The notes under the pieces: model-generated | The model's database searches: none | The model's input: the letters and a program-made list of their open reading frames with translations, nothing else | What the model was told of the DNA's origin: nothing | In this document: in pieces, positions 11,010 through 19,081 of the stretch | How the letters are laid out: each line of letters opens with the position of its first letter | Numbering within the stretch: the stretch's first letter is position 1 | Assembly: GCF_001545035.1 (NCBI RefSeq) | Contig: NZ_FCOJ02000002.1 | Span: forward strand, 1-64,000 | Source of the DNA: Caballeronia glebae | Lineage (GTDB): Bacteria > Pseudomonadota > Gammaproteobacteria > Burkholderiales > Burkholderiaceae | Reading direction: 5' to 3' | Length of the DNA stretch: 64,000 bases | Made by a program: the position numbers and the translations under genes

Positions 11010-12605
11010 ATGGCCGTTCACACAGCCGAGCATCATTCCAGCGGACAGGTTCTGCCGTTCCGCGAATCGCTCATGGCGATGCTGGGCATTTCGTTCGTCG
11101 CGATGCTCGTCGCGCTCGATCAGACCGTCGTCGGCACCGCGCTTCCGACGATCGTCGCCGAACTCAAGGGCTTCGATCTCTACGCGTGGGTCGCCACGTC
11201 GTATCTTCTGACTTCCGTCGTCACCGTGCCGATTTTTGGTCGGCTCGGCGATTACTACGGCCGCAAGCCGTTCGTGATCGCGTCGATCGTCGTGTTCACC
11301 GTCGCCTCCGTGCTGTGTGGGCGCGCCAACAGCATGATGTTCCTCGTGCTCGCGCGCGGGCTGCAGGGCATCGGCGGCGGGATGCTCGTCGGCACGGCGT
11401 TCGCGTGCATCGCCGATCTCTTTCCCGACAACGTCGTGCGCCTGCGCTGGCAAGTGCTGATGAGCTCCGCGTTCGGCATCGCGAATGCGGTCGGGCCGTC
11501 GCTCGGCGGCATTCTCACGCAATATTACGGCTGGCGCTCGGTGTTCTACGTCAATTTGCCGGTCGGTATCGTGTCGCTCTATTTCGTGTGGCGTTTCCTG
11601 CCGCATCTGCGGCACGTCGAGCACGAAGGCAAGATGCGTCTCGACTGGCCCGGAGCCGTGCTGATCGCGGTGGCGCTCGGCGCGCTGCAATTGTTCGTCG
11701 AAATGCTGCCGAAGCACGGCTTCGGCGCAGAAACCGTCGCGGTGCTCGCGATGAGCGTCGCCGCCGGGTTTGCGCTGTGGAAGTGGGAAATGCGCTGCGA
11801 ATACGCGATCCTGCCCGTCGATATGTTTCGCAACAAGGCGCTCGCCGCGCTCTTCACGCTTGCGATTCTCGGCGGCTTCACCATGTTCTCGCTGCTCTTC
11901 TACGCGCCGCTGCTGTTCCAGGGCGGCTTCGGGATGTCGCCGAAAGACGCGGGCATGATGATCACGCCGCTCGTCGTGTTCATCACGATCGGGAGCATCG
12001 TGAACGGGCGCATCGTCACGCGCCTGAAAAACGCCAATCTGATGCTCTACGGCGGTTTCGCGTTGCTCGCCGTGTCGTGTCTGGGCATCGTCGTCGCGAC
12101 GCACAACATGCCGCGCTCGCTGCTGCTCGTGATCATGCTGCTTGGCGGACTCGGCCTCGGTTTCGTGATGCCGAATCTCACCGTGTTCGCGCAGCAGACC
12201 GCGGGCCGCGCGCATCTCGGTATCGCGACCGCGCTGCTGCAATCGCTGCGCATGATCGGCGGGATGATCGGCACGGCGCTCACCGGCACGCTCATCGCCC
12301 ATCTCTATGCGAGCGGCGTGAATCTCGCGCTCGAAAAAGATCACGCGATGCGTTGGGCCGGCGATCTCTCCGATCCGCAAATCCTCATCAATCGCGAAGG
12401 TCAAGAGGCGCTGCTTTCGCAACTGGGCGCGGCGGGCCATGACGGCGCGATGCTGCTCGAAGCCGCGCGCGAGGCGCTCGTGGCCGCGATTCACATCGGG
12501 CTCGCGCTGGCGGCGGTGGTCGCGGTGGTGTCGTTGTGGCAGTCGCGACGCGTGCCGCCGGTGCGCCTGAAAGGGCCGCAAGAGCCGGTCATCCTCGCCG
12601 AATGA
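11010..12605 (+). CDS. DHA2-family (EmrB/QacA) MFS drug efflux transporter
   Basis: A 531-residue inner-membrane proton-coupled exporter of the 14-helix DHA2 group. Visible motifs are the first-helix motif LDQTVVGTALPTIVAEL (about 30-46), the motif A loop GRLGDYYGRKPF after helix 2, and a G-rich motif C-like segment around SAFGIANAVGPSLGG. The start at ATG 11010 (MAVHTAEHHSSG) gives a normal cytoplasmic N-terminus; in-frame starts at 10950 and 10964 lie over the promoter and operator. There is no EmrA-like fusion partner or outer-membrane factor nearby, so it probably works alone in the inner membrane. Substrates cannot be deduced. Co-transcribed with the MarR gene 16 bases downstream. Confidence 0.9.
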   Translation: MAVHTAEHHSSGQVLPFRESLMAMLGISFVAMLVALDQTVVGTALPTIVAELKGFDLYAWVATSYLLTSVVTVPIFGRLGDYYGRKPFVIASIVVFTVASVLCGRANSMMFLVLARGLQGIGGGMLVGTAFACIADLFPDNVVRLRWQVLMSSAFGIANAVGPSLGGILTQYYGWRSVFYVNLPVGIVSLYFVWRFLPHLRHVEHEGKMRLDWPGAVLIAVALGALQLFVEMLPKHGFGAETVAVLAMSVAAGFALWKWEMRCEYAILPVDMFRNKALAALFTLAILGGFTMFSLLFYAPLLFQGGFGMSPKDAGMMITPLVVFITIGSIVNGRIVTRLKNANLMLYGGFALLAVSCLGIVVATHNMPRSLLLVIMLLGGLGLGFVMPNLTVFAQQTAGRAHLGIATALLQSLRMIGGMIGTALTGTLIAHLYASGVNLALEKDHAMRWAGDLSDPQILINREGQEALLSQLGAAGHDGAMLLEAAREALVAAIHIGLALAAVVAVVSLWQSRRVPPVRLKGPQEPVILAE

Positions 12606-12621
12606 TCAGGGAAATCGAAGC

Positions 12622-13089
12622 ATGAATGAACAGGACCGTATCGCCGTGGTGCAGCAATTCGGGCGCACATATCGCGCGTTCATGTCGGCCTTCGAGGTCG
12701 CCGTCGGTCAGCCGATGCCGCGTTGGCGCATCCTGCTCGCGTTGCATGAGCACGCGGGCGTGTTGTCGCAAAAGCGGCTCGTCGAGCGTTTGAAGGTGGA
12801 CCCGGGCGCGCTGACGCGTCAACTGAAGACGCTGGAAGGACTGGGCTGGATCGTGCGCAGCGTCGACGCGCGCGACAATCGCGTATCGAACGTCGCGCTG
12901 ACGGCGCAAGGGCGCAGCATCGCCGAAGAAGGTTTGCCGCGACGCAATGCGTTCCTGCGCGACACGTTGGCTTCGTTGCCCGACGAGGCCATCGAGGCCT
13001 TGTCGAGCGCGCTGCACATGTTCGAGGGACGCATCCAGCAAGTGGCGGCCGCGAATGCCGCTTTGGCCGCCGTCGAGGTGAAGGCTTAA
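12622..13089 (+). CDS. MarR-family transcriptional regulator
   Basis: A 155-residue winged-helix MarR regulator. The DNA-binding core spans about 30-100: LSQKRLVERLKVDPGALTRQLKTLE is the HTH and SVDARDNRVSNVALTAQG the wing. N- and C-terminal helices provide the dimer interface. Family members typically repress a linked exporter and release DNA when a phenolic or drug ligand binds. Here the exporter is immediately upstream in the same operon, and the TTGACTAGTCAA palindrome lies at the operon promoter, consistent with autorepression. The last four bases overlap the convergent deaminase gene. The ligand is unknown. Confidence 0.9.
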   Translation: MNEQDRIAVVQQFGRTYRAFMSAFEVAVGQPMPRWRILLALHEHAGVLSQKRLVERLKVDPGALTRQLKTLEGLGWIVRSVDARDNRVSNVALTAQGRSIAEEGLPRRNAFLRDTLASLPDEAIEALSSALHMFEGRIQQVAAANAALAAVEVKA

Positions 13090-14360
13090 AAGAACGTTTC
13101 GATCACTTCGGTGACGCGATACTTCGGATCGACGACGAGAATCTGACGCCACTTGTCGAAGGTCAGACACGGGTGCGAGATATCGAACGCGATCATGTCG
13201 CCGACTTTCACGTCGTCGCCCGGCTTGATACGCAGATACGCGTGCTGATCCATCAGGCCGAAGATTTCCCAGCCTTCGTCGGGCGACACATCGCGCGGCG
13301 CTTCGTTGCCCGGACGATAGTGCTTCGCCGGCTCCGGCATGCCGGCATCGAAGGCGGAATCCCGCTTGCCGAGCCCGATGATCGCGCGATCCGGTTCCGG
13401 AATCGACTGCACGTAAGCCCACAATTGCAGCGCGGGCTTCAGACCTTGCCCCATCTTTTTCGCGATCGGATTGCGCGCGAAAATCTCGTTCTGCGCTTTC
13501 TTGTAGATGCCGACGTCGTGCGTCAGATAGCAGCCCGGGCGCAGCACGACCTCGATCGCATCGCTGTTCGCCTTCGCGAACTCATCGGCGACGACGTCGT
13601 ACCAGGCCGATCCCGCGCCCGAGAGAATCGCCGGCTTGCGCGCGATCTTGCCTTCGCCGATCAGCTTGCGCGTGACATCGACTGCGCTTTTCAGGAAGTC
13701 GCGCACCTTCGTTTCGTCCTGCAGCACGCCTTCGTACAACTCGATGCCCGCGAGTTCGATCGTGCCCTGCCAGCGCGCGATCGCGGCGAGGACCGCATCG
13801 CGCTGCGCGTCGTCACGCACGCCGGTGCGTCCGCCCGGCACGCCGAGCTCGATCAGCACGTTCAGCTTCTTGCGCACCGAGCTGAAGAATTCGCCAAGCT
13901 GATCGACGCCATCGGCTGAATCGACCAGACAGAAAAACTCGAAACTCGCGTCCGTCAGCAGCTCGGCGATCATGCCCATGTTGCGTTTGCCGACGAGCTG
14001 ATTCGCCATCAGGATGCGATGCACGCCGCCGCGGTACGCCGCGCGCACCTGATGCGCGGTCGCGAGCGTGATGCCCCACGCGCCGGCGTCGAGCTGGCGG
14101 CGAAAGAGTTGCGGCGCCATCGTCGTCTTGCCGTGCGGCGCGAGCTTCACGCCGTACTCGCCGACGAACGCCTGCATCCACTTCAGATTGTGTTCGATGC
14201 GATCGGAATAGAGCACGGCGGCGGGCAGGCTCACGTCCTCTTCGAGCAGACTCCATTGCAGGCGCGACGCGTCGTTCAACTGGATGCTCGTGCCCGGCAC
14301 CATGCCGAGACCCTTGCCGAACGGGTCGATCGTCGCGTTCTGATAGTTTGTAACTTTCAT
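13086..14360 (-). CDS. PLP-dependent amino acid deaminase (DSD1 / D-threonine aldolase-like)
   Basis: A 424-residue fold-III PLP enzyme related to eukaryotic-type D-serine dehydratase and D-threonine aldolase. The alanine-racemase-like barrel carries the PLP lysine in LAPHGKTTMAP (K78). The C-terminal domain has the metal-site pair His-x-Cys in DISHPCLTFDKW, as in zinc-dependent Dsd1. It likely converts a D-amino acid (D-serine type) to a 2-oxo acid and ammonia. The start at MKVTNYQ is preferred over an ATG 15 bases upstream because a GGAG lies in front of it. It is divergent from an RpiR regulator that heads genes for D-aminoacylase and RidA, which would remove the enamine/imine intermediates of such a deaminase. 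Confidence 0.85.
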   Translation of the reverse strand: MKVTNYQNATIDPFGKGLGMVPGTSIQLNDASRLQWSLLEEDVSLPAAVLYSDRIEHNLKWMQAFVGEYGVKLAPHGKTTMAPQLFRRQLDAGAWGITLATAHQVRAAYRGGVHRILMANQLVGKRNMGMIAELLTDASFEFFCLVDSADGVDQLGEFFSSVRKKLNVLIELGVPGGRTGVRDDAQRDAVLAAIARWQGTIELAGIELYEGVLQDETKVRDFLKSAVDVTRKLIGEGKIARKPAILSGAGSAWYDVVADEFAKANSDAIEVVLRPGCYLTHDVGIYKKAQNEIFARNPIAKKMGQGLKPALQLWAYVQSIPEPDRAIIGLGKRDSAFDAGMPEPAKHYRPGNEAPRDVSPDEGWEIFGLMDQHAYLRIKPGDDVKVGDMIAFDISHPCLTFDKWRQILVVDPKYRVTEVIETFF

Positions 14361-14380
14361 GTGCTGCCACTCCATCGTCC

Positions 14381-14392
14381 GTTTAAATAAAC
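14381..14392. promoter_or_regulatory. GTTTA-AA-TAAAC inverted repeat before deaminase gene
   Basis: Two perfect 5-bp arms with a 2-bp spacer lie about 20 bases upstream of the deaminase start, in the divergent gap with the RpiR gene. It may be part of the deaminase promoter or a regulator site. Short, so weak evidence. Confidence 0.3.
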
Positions 14393-14420
14393 CCTGTGCG
14401 CGATCCGAGGTGCGTCAAGG

Positions 14421-14478
14421 TTGACGGTGTTATGTTAATCAAAGTAGCATCCGGGAAGGAAATGTTATTTAGTAACAT
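14421..14478 (+). promoter_or_regulatory. Candidate promoter and RpiR operator
   Basis: TTGACG (14421-14426) and TAGCAT (14445-14450) make a plausible -35/-10 pair with an 18-base spacer. The inverted repeat ATGTTA-N5-TAACAT (14462-14478) follows, covering the expected start site and ending 28 bases before the RpiR gene. A related TTATGTTAATC stretch lies between the two hexamers. RpiR-family regulators commonly bind AT-rich inverted repeats of this kind near their own genes. Confidence 0.45.
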
Positions 14479-14506
14479 AGGCTTCTCGTAAACCCTCGCA
14501 ACCATC

Positions 14507-15394
14507 ATGAACGGCCACGCCGACACGCTCAGTTTCGATATCGTCGCACGCATCGCGGAGCGCGCGCCCGAGTTGCGCGGGGCCGAGCGCAAGGTCGCCG
14601 CGCTGATTCTCGACGACATCGTGAGCGCGTCGCGCGCGAGCATCGGCGCGCTGGCGGACAAAGCCGAAGTCAGCGTCGCGACCGTCACGCGTTTCGCGAA
14701 AGCGGTCGGCTGCGAGGACGTGCGCGAACTGAAGCTGCGGCTCGCGCAGGCGGCGGGCGTCGGGCAGCGCTTTTTCAGGCGCGATCCGGATGCCGTGCCC
14801 GATTCGCTCGCCGCGCGCATTTTCGAAGAAGTGCAGGCGACGCTCGCGCAGAATCAGGGCGCGCTCGCCGCCGCGCCCATCGCGCAGGCGGCCGATGCGC
14901 TCGCGCAGGCTTCGATGATCTACGCGTTCGGCATGGGCGGCGGCTCGACCGCACTTGCGGACGAAATGCGTTTTCGCCTCGTGCGGCTCGGGCGGCCGGT
15001 CGCGTCGTATCAGGACGGGCTGCTGCAGCGCATGGTGGCGTCGACGTTGTCGAAGGAGCATGTCGTGGTCGCGCTTTCGGTGACGGGGCAGACGCCCGAA
15101 ATCGTCGAAAGCTGCCGGCTCGCGAAACAGTACGGCGCTCGCGTGATCGCGCTGACCGCGCCTGCGTCGCCGCTCGGCGCGCTCGCGGACTGGTTGATTC
15201 CGGTCATCGCGATCGAAACGGACTTCATCTACAAGCCGTCGTCGTCGCGCTACGCGATGATGATGGCGCTCGATTTGCTCGTCACCGAACTGGCCGTCAA
15301 GCAGGCCGACCACAGCCGCGAACTGTTGCGCCGCATGAAGCACGCGCTCGATTCGCATCGCGGCGGCGGCGAGCGTCAACCCCTGGGAGACTGA
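14507..15394 (+). CDS. MurR/RpiR-family regulator (HTH + SIS domain)
   Basis: A 295-residue transcriptional regulator. The N-terminal RpiR-type HTH (about 5-80) contains AEVSVATVTRFAKAVGCEDVRELKLRLAQ. The C-terminal SIS domain (about 125-260; YAFGMGGGSTALADEMRFRL and VALSVTGQTPEIVESCRLAK) normally binds a phosphosugar or related ligand. Only two bases separate its stop from the D-aminoacylase start, and the deaminase is divergent, so it most likely regulates D-amino acid use, as RpiR genes in this arrangement appear to do in other Burkholderiaceae. The ligand is not evident from sequence. Confidence 0.88.
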   Translation: MNGHADTLSFDIVARIAERAPELRGAERKVAALILDDIVSASRASIGALADKAEVSVATVTRFAKAVGCEDVRELKLRLAQAAGVGQRFFRRDPDAVPDSLAARIFEEVQATLAQNQGALAAAPIAQAADALAQASMIYAFGMGGGSTALADEMRFRLVRLGRPVASYQDGLLQRMVASTLSKEHVVVALSVTGQTPEIVESCRLAKQYGARVIALTAPASPLGALADWLIPVIAIETDFIYKPSSSRYAMMMALDLLVTELAVKQADHSRELLRRMKHALDSHRGGGERQPLGD

Positions 15395-15396
15395 TC

Positions 15397-16881
15397 ATGG
15401 AATCGTTGAAGGCCGACACGCTGATCGTCGGCGCGCGCGTGATCGACGGCACGGGCGCGCCCGCCGTGGAACGCGATGTCGCCGTGCGCGACGGGCGCAT
15501 CGTCGCGATCGAGGCGCCGGGCGGTTTGGCGGGCTGGAGCGCCGACCAAACGTTCGACGCGCAAGGCCGCGTGCTCGCGCCCGGTTTCATCGACGTTCAT
15601 ACGCACGACGACACGCACGTGATTCGTTCGCCGCAGATGATGCCGAAGATCACGCAGGGTGTAACGACAGTGATTGTCGGCAATTGCGGGATCAGCGCGT
15701 CGCCGGTGACGCTCAAGGGCGATCCGCCCGATCCGATGAACCTGCTCGGCGACGCCGCCGCGTTCAAATATCCGACCTTCGCGGCGTATGTCGACGCGGT
15801 GAACGAGGCGCGTCCGACGGTGAATGTCGGCGCGCTGATCGGCCATACGGCGCTGCGCAACAATCATATGGACCGGCTGGATCGTGGCGCCAGTCCGGAT
15901 GAAATCGCCGGAATGCGCGCGCAACTCGAAGAGGCGCTGAACAACGGCGCACTCGGATTGTCGAGCGGGCTTGCGTATGGATCGGCGTTCAACGCGCCGC
16001 CCGAGGAATTGCAGGCGCTCGCGGAACCGCTCGCGAAAGCGGGCGCGCTCTACACGACTCACATGCGCACCGAGTTCGACGCGATTCTCGACGCGATGGA
16101 CGAGGCGTATCGCGTCGGGCGTCATGCGCGCGTGCCGGTGGTGATTTCGCATCTGAAGTGCGCGGGGCCGTCGAACTGGGGGCGCAGCACGGAAGTGCTG
16201 AAGTCGATCGAAGCGACGCGCGACGGTCAGCCGGTCGGCTGCGACTGTTATCCGTATAACCGCAGTTCGTCGACGCTGGATCTGAAGCAGGTGACGGGCG
16301 ACATCGACATCACGATCACGTGGTCGACGCCGCATCCGGAGATGGCGGGCAAGCTGATCCGCGAAGTCGCCGATGAATGGAAGGTGACGCAACAGGAAGC
16401 GGGTAAGCGTCTGCAACCGGCGGGCGCGGTGTATCACAACATGTCGGAAGACGACGTGCGGCGCATCCTCTCGCATCCCGCGACGATGGTGGGTTCGGAC
16501 GGCTTGCCGAACGATCCGCTGCCGCATCCGCGCTTGTGGGGCGCGTTTCCGCGCGTGCTCGGCCACTATGCGCGCGACACGGCGCTGATCCCACTCGAAG
16601 AAGCGGTGCGCAAGATGACGAGTTTGTCGGCGCGACGGTTCGGCTTGACGGAGCGTGGCGAAGTGAAGGTCGGTTATTACGCGGATCTGGTCGTGTTCGA
16701 TCCGGAGCGCGTGCGCGATGCCGCGACGTTCGCCGAGCCGCAGCAGGCGGCGGACGGCATCGACGCGGTGTGGGTGAATGGCGTTTTGACGTATCGCGAG
16801 CAAGCCGTGACCGGCGCGCGCGCGGGACGTTTTGTGGCGCGCGGTTCGGCATCGAAACTGGATGCGCAGGGCGCGTTTTGA
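15397..16881 (+). CDS. N-acyl-D-amino-acid deacylase (D-aminoacylase)
   Basis: A 494-residue amidohydrolase-superfamily metalloenzyme that hydrolyses N-acyl-D-amino acids to free D-amino acids. The barrel begins after a small beta domain. The metal motif HTHDD is near 67-71, with later ligand-bearing segments VISHLKCAGPSNWG (about 250) and the catalytic-Asp region MVGSDGLPND (about 367). Length matches the family (about 480-500). The Shine-Dalgarno (GGGAG) is inside the end of the RpiR gene, implying translational coupling. With the deaminase and RidA it forms a route from acylated D-amino acids to 2-oxo acids and ammonia. Acyl and side-chain specificity are not predictable. Confidence 0.9.
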   Translation: MESLKADTLIVGARVIDGTGAPAVERDVAVRDGRIVAIEAPGGLAGWSADQTFDAQGRVLAPGFIDVHTHDDTHVIRSPQMMPKITQGVTTVIVGNCGISASPVTLKGDPPDPMNLLGDAAAFKYPTFAAYVDAVNEARPTVNVGALIGHTALRNNHMDRLDRGASPDEIAGMRAQLEEALNNGALGLSSGLAYGSAFNAPPEELQALAEPLAKAGALYTTHMRTEFDAILDAMDEAYRVGRHARVPVVISHLKCAGPSNWGRSTEVLKSIEATRDGQPVGCDCYPYNRSSSTLDLKQVTGDIDITITWSTPHPEMAGKLIREVADEWKVTQQEAGKRLQPAGAVYHNMSEDDVRRILSHPATMVGSDGLPNDPLPHPRLWGAFPRVLGHYARDTALIPLEEAVRKMTSLSARRFGLTERGEVKVGYYADLVVFDPERVRDAATFAEPQQAADGIDAVWVNGVLTYREQAVTGARAGRFVARGSASKLDAQGAF

Positions 16882-16915
16882 GAACGGGTTTGAGTCAGGA
16901 AAAGGAGTTGGAAAG

Positions 16916-17296
16916 ATGAAGCGTTATGGTGTGGAAGGTGGCAAGGGACAAGGCGGCGCGCATATGCCGTTCGCGCGCGCGGTCGAGGCCGATGGCTGGC
17001 TGTTCGTATCGGGTCAGACGCCGATGGAAAACGGCGAGGTGATCAACGGCGGTATCGTCGAACAAACGCACAAGGCGATTCAGAACGTGATCGCGATTCT
17101 GAAGGAAGCGGGCTACGGCACCGAGCACGTCGTGCGCTGCGGCGTGTGGCTGGACGATCCGCGCGATTTCGCGTCGTTCAACAAGGTGTTCAAGGAGTAC
17201 TTCGGCGCGAATCCGCCGGCGCGCGCGTGTGTCGTGTCGTCGATGGTGATCGACTGCAAGGTCGAAGTGGACTGCGTGGCTTATAAGAAGGCGTAA
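16916..17296 (+). CDS. RidA-family (YjgF/YER057c/UK114) protein
   Basis: A 126-residue RidA-family protein, normally a trimer that hydrolyses reactive enamine/imine intermediates to 2-oxo acids and protects PLP enzymes. Family elements seen include GWLFVSGQTPMENG, the QTHKAIQNVIAILKEAGYG helix, and the substrate-binding Arg in NPPARACVVSS (about R105). The start ATG has AAGGAG 9 bases upstream; an in-frame upstream extension into the D-aminoacylase gene is rejected. As the last gene of the D-amino acid unit it probably clears products of the linked deaminase. It is convergent with queF. Confidence 0.9.
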   Translation: MKRYGVEGGKGQGGAHMPFARAVEADGWLFVSGQTPMENGEVINGGIVEQTHKAIQNVIAILKEAGYGTEHVVRCGVWLDDPRDFASFNKVFKEYFGANPPARACVVSSMVIDCKVEVDCVAYKKA

Positions 17297-17339
17297 ATGC
17301 GATTGCGGCTCTGATTCGTGGGAAGCGGAGCCGCGTCAT

Positions 17340-18164
17340 TCACTGCCGCGCCAATCTCGCATTATCCGGCATCGGCAAATTGAAGTTCGTTCTAAACGGG
17401 TTGATATCCAGCCCGCCGCGCCGCGTATAGCGCGCATACACCGCGAGCCGTTCCGGTTTGCATTCCCGCATGATGTCCATGAACATGCGCTCGACGCATT
17501 GTTCATGAAAGCCCGTATGTTCGCGGAAAGAAACGATATACCGCAGCAACCCCGCGTGATCGATCTGCCCGCCGTAATAGCGGATTTGCACGCTGCCCCA
17601 ATCCGGCTGTCCCGTCACGGGGCAATTCGATTTCAACAGATTCGAAAACAGCGTCTCATCGACCGGCGCCTCGTCGTGCGTGGCTTTCAAGAGCGAAGGA
17701 TCGGGCGAGAACACGTCGCAATCGAGATCGAGCCGGTCGAGCGACAAACCATCGAACTCTTCCATCGCGAGCTTGCCGAAATCGGCGGGCGCCGCGAGCT
17801 GCACCGAAACCGTCGCGCCGCACACGGCGGACACATCGCGCTTGATGGCGGCGCGCACGTCATCGATCGAATCGAACTGCGTCTGCGCGAACGAGCCGAG
17901 GTAGAGCTTGAACGACTTCGACTCCACGATATTCGGCGAATCTGCCGGCACGAAGAACGTCGCGACCGCGATCTGCGGCTTGCCGCGTTTGTTCAGCCAC
18001 GAAAGCTCGTATGCGTTCCAGATATCCGTGCCGAAGAACGGCAGGCGTTCGGGCACGGCGATCGCGTCGCGCGCGCGCTTGCGGTCGATCGGAAACAGCA
18101 ACGACGCATCGTACTGTTCGGTGTAGTGGACGGGCTTGCCGAGCGGAGATTGATCGGGTGTCAT
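17340..18164 (-). CDS. queF: NADPH-dependent 7-cyano-7-deazaguanine reductase QueF
   Basis: A 274-residue enzyme that reduces preQ0 to preQ1 in queuosine biosynthesis. The length matches the two-domain E. coli-type QueF (about 280), not the short Bacillus form. The thioimide-forming cysteine lies in [18 protein letters not shown] (about C182). The catalytic Asp and NADPH/substrate region follow in [31 protein letters not shown]. It starts four bases inside the end of the 5'-nucleotidase gene (ATGA overlap), so the two are translationally coupled. No other queuosine gene is in the window. Confidence 0.95.
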   Translation of the reverse strand: MTPDQSPLGKPVHYTEQYDASLLFPIDRKRARDAIAVPERLPFFGTDIWNAYELSWLNKRGKPQIAVATFFVPADSPNIVESKSFKLYLGSFAQTQFDSIDDVRAAIKRDVSAVCGATVSVQLAAPADFGKLAMEEFDGLSLDRLDLDCDVFSPDPSLLKATHDEAPVDETLFSNLLKSNCPVTGQPDWGSVQIRYYGGQIDHAGLLRYIVSFREHTGFHEQCVERMFMDIMRECKPERLAVYARYTRRGGLDINPFRTNFNLPMPDNARLARQ

Positions 18165-19075
18165 GATGCGTTCGATATGCCGCTGAGAACATGCCCCGTC
18201 GCCGTGACGACGCGAGCGGATTCGCAGTGGCGAATTTGATCGTCGAAGAAAAAGTCGGGCTCGAATTCGCGCAGGAATTCGCCCTTGTCGAGTCCGCCGA
18301 GGAACATCGCTTCGTCGATCTCGATGTCCCAGGCCATCAGCGTGCGGATCGCGCGTTCGTGCGCGGGCGCGGAGCGCGCGGTGACGAGCGCCGTGCGGAT
18401 ATGCATCGACGATTTGCTCGCGCTGTCGTCGGCGATGCGTTGAAGCTTGTTCAAAGCCGCGAGCAGCGGTTTGAGCGGACCACCGGGAAGCGGCGACTGG
18501 CGTTTATCCGTCTCGTGCCCAACGAACGCGCGCAAACCCTCGCTCTGAAACACGCGCTCGGCTTCGTCGGAAAAGAGCACGGCGTCGCCATCGAACGCGA
18601 TGCGAATCTCGTCCGCGTTACGGCTCGCGGCGCGCGGCGTTTCCGGCAAAACGCGCGCGGCGGGAAAGCCGGCGGCGAGCGCGTCGCGCACATCGTCCGG
18701 ATTCGCCGACAAAAACAGCGACGCGCGCAACGGCTTCAAATACGCGAACGGCGAGCGGCCGCGCGTGAACACGCCGCGCTCGATCGCGAGGCCATGTTCG
18801 CGGCACGAATGAAACGCGCGCAAGCCGCTGATCGGATCGCTGCGCGACAGGATCACGACTTCGACGCGCTGTTCATCCGCATTCAACGCGAGCAGCTTGC
18901 GGATCAGCCCGAACGCGACGCCCGGTTTCGCGGATTCGTCCAGCCGGGAGCGTTGCAACGCTTCGTATTGCGCGAGATCGCCGGTTTCGAAGACGCGATT
19001 CTCTTCCTCGAAATCGAACAGCGCGCGCGACGAAATCGCGACGACGAGCTTGTCTTCGAGCGTGAACTTCGGCAT
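18161..19075 (-). CDS. 5'-nucleotidase (cytosolic NT5C1-like family)
   Basis: A 304-residue protein matching the bacterial group of the 5'-nucleotidase family related to eukaryotic cytosolic 5'-nucleotidase I. Features seen are the start [29 protein letters not shown], a central [16 protein letters not shown], and [16 protein letters not shown] (about 160-175), the HAD-like aspartate motif. Predicted to dephosphorylate nucleoside monophosphates in the cytoplasm. It lies six bases downstream of ilvA and overlaps queF by four bases, so the three form one minus-strand unit. Whether it acts on a queuosine-pathway nucleotide or in general nucleotide turnover is unknown. Confidence 0.82.
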   Translation of the reverse strand: MPKFTLEDKLVVAISSRALFDFEEENRVFETGDLAQYEALQRSRLDESAKPGVAFGLIRKLLALNADEQRVEVVILSRSDPISGLRAFHSCREHGLAIERGVFTRGRSPFAYLKPLRASLFLSANPDDVRDALAAGFPAARVLPETPRAASRNADEIRIAFDGDAVLFSDEAERVFQSEGLRAFVGHETDKRQSPLPGGPLKPLLAALNKLQRIADDSASKSSMHIRTALVTARSAPAHERAIRTLMAWDIEIDEAMFLGGLDKGEFLREFEPDFFFDDQIRHCESARVVTATGHVLSGISNAS

Positions 19076-19081
19076 TGCTTC

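Noticed and set aside
17305-17334. GCGGCTC / GAGCCGC stem between RidA and queF as a bidirectional terminator
   Set aside because: The loop is 16 bases and no T-run is present on either side.
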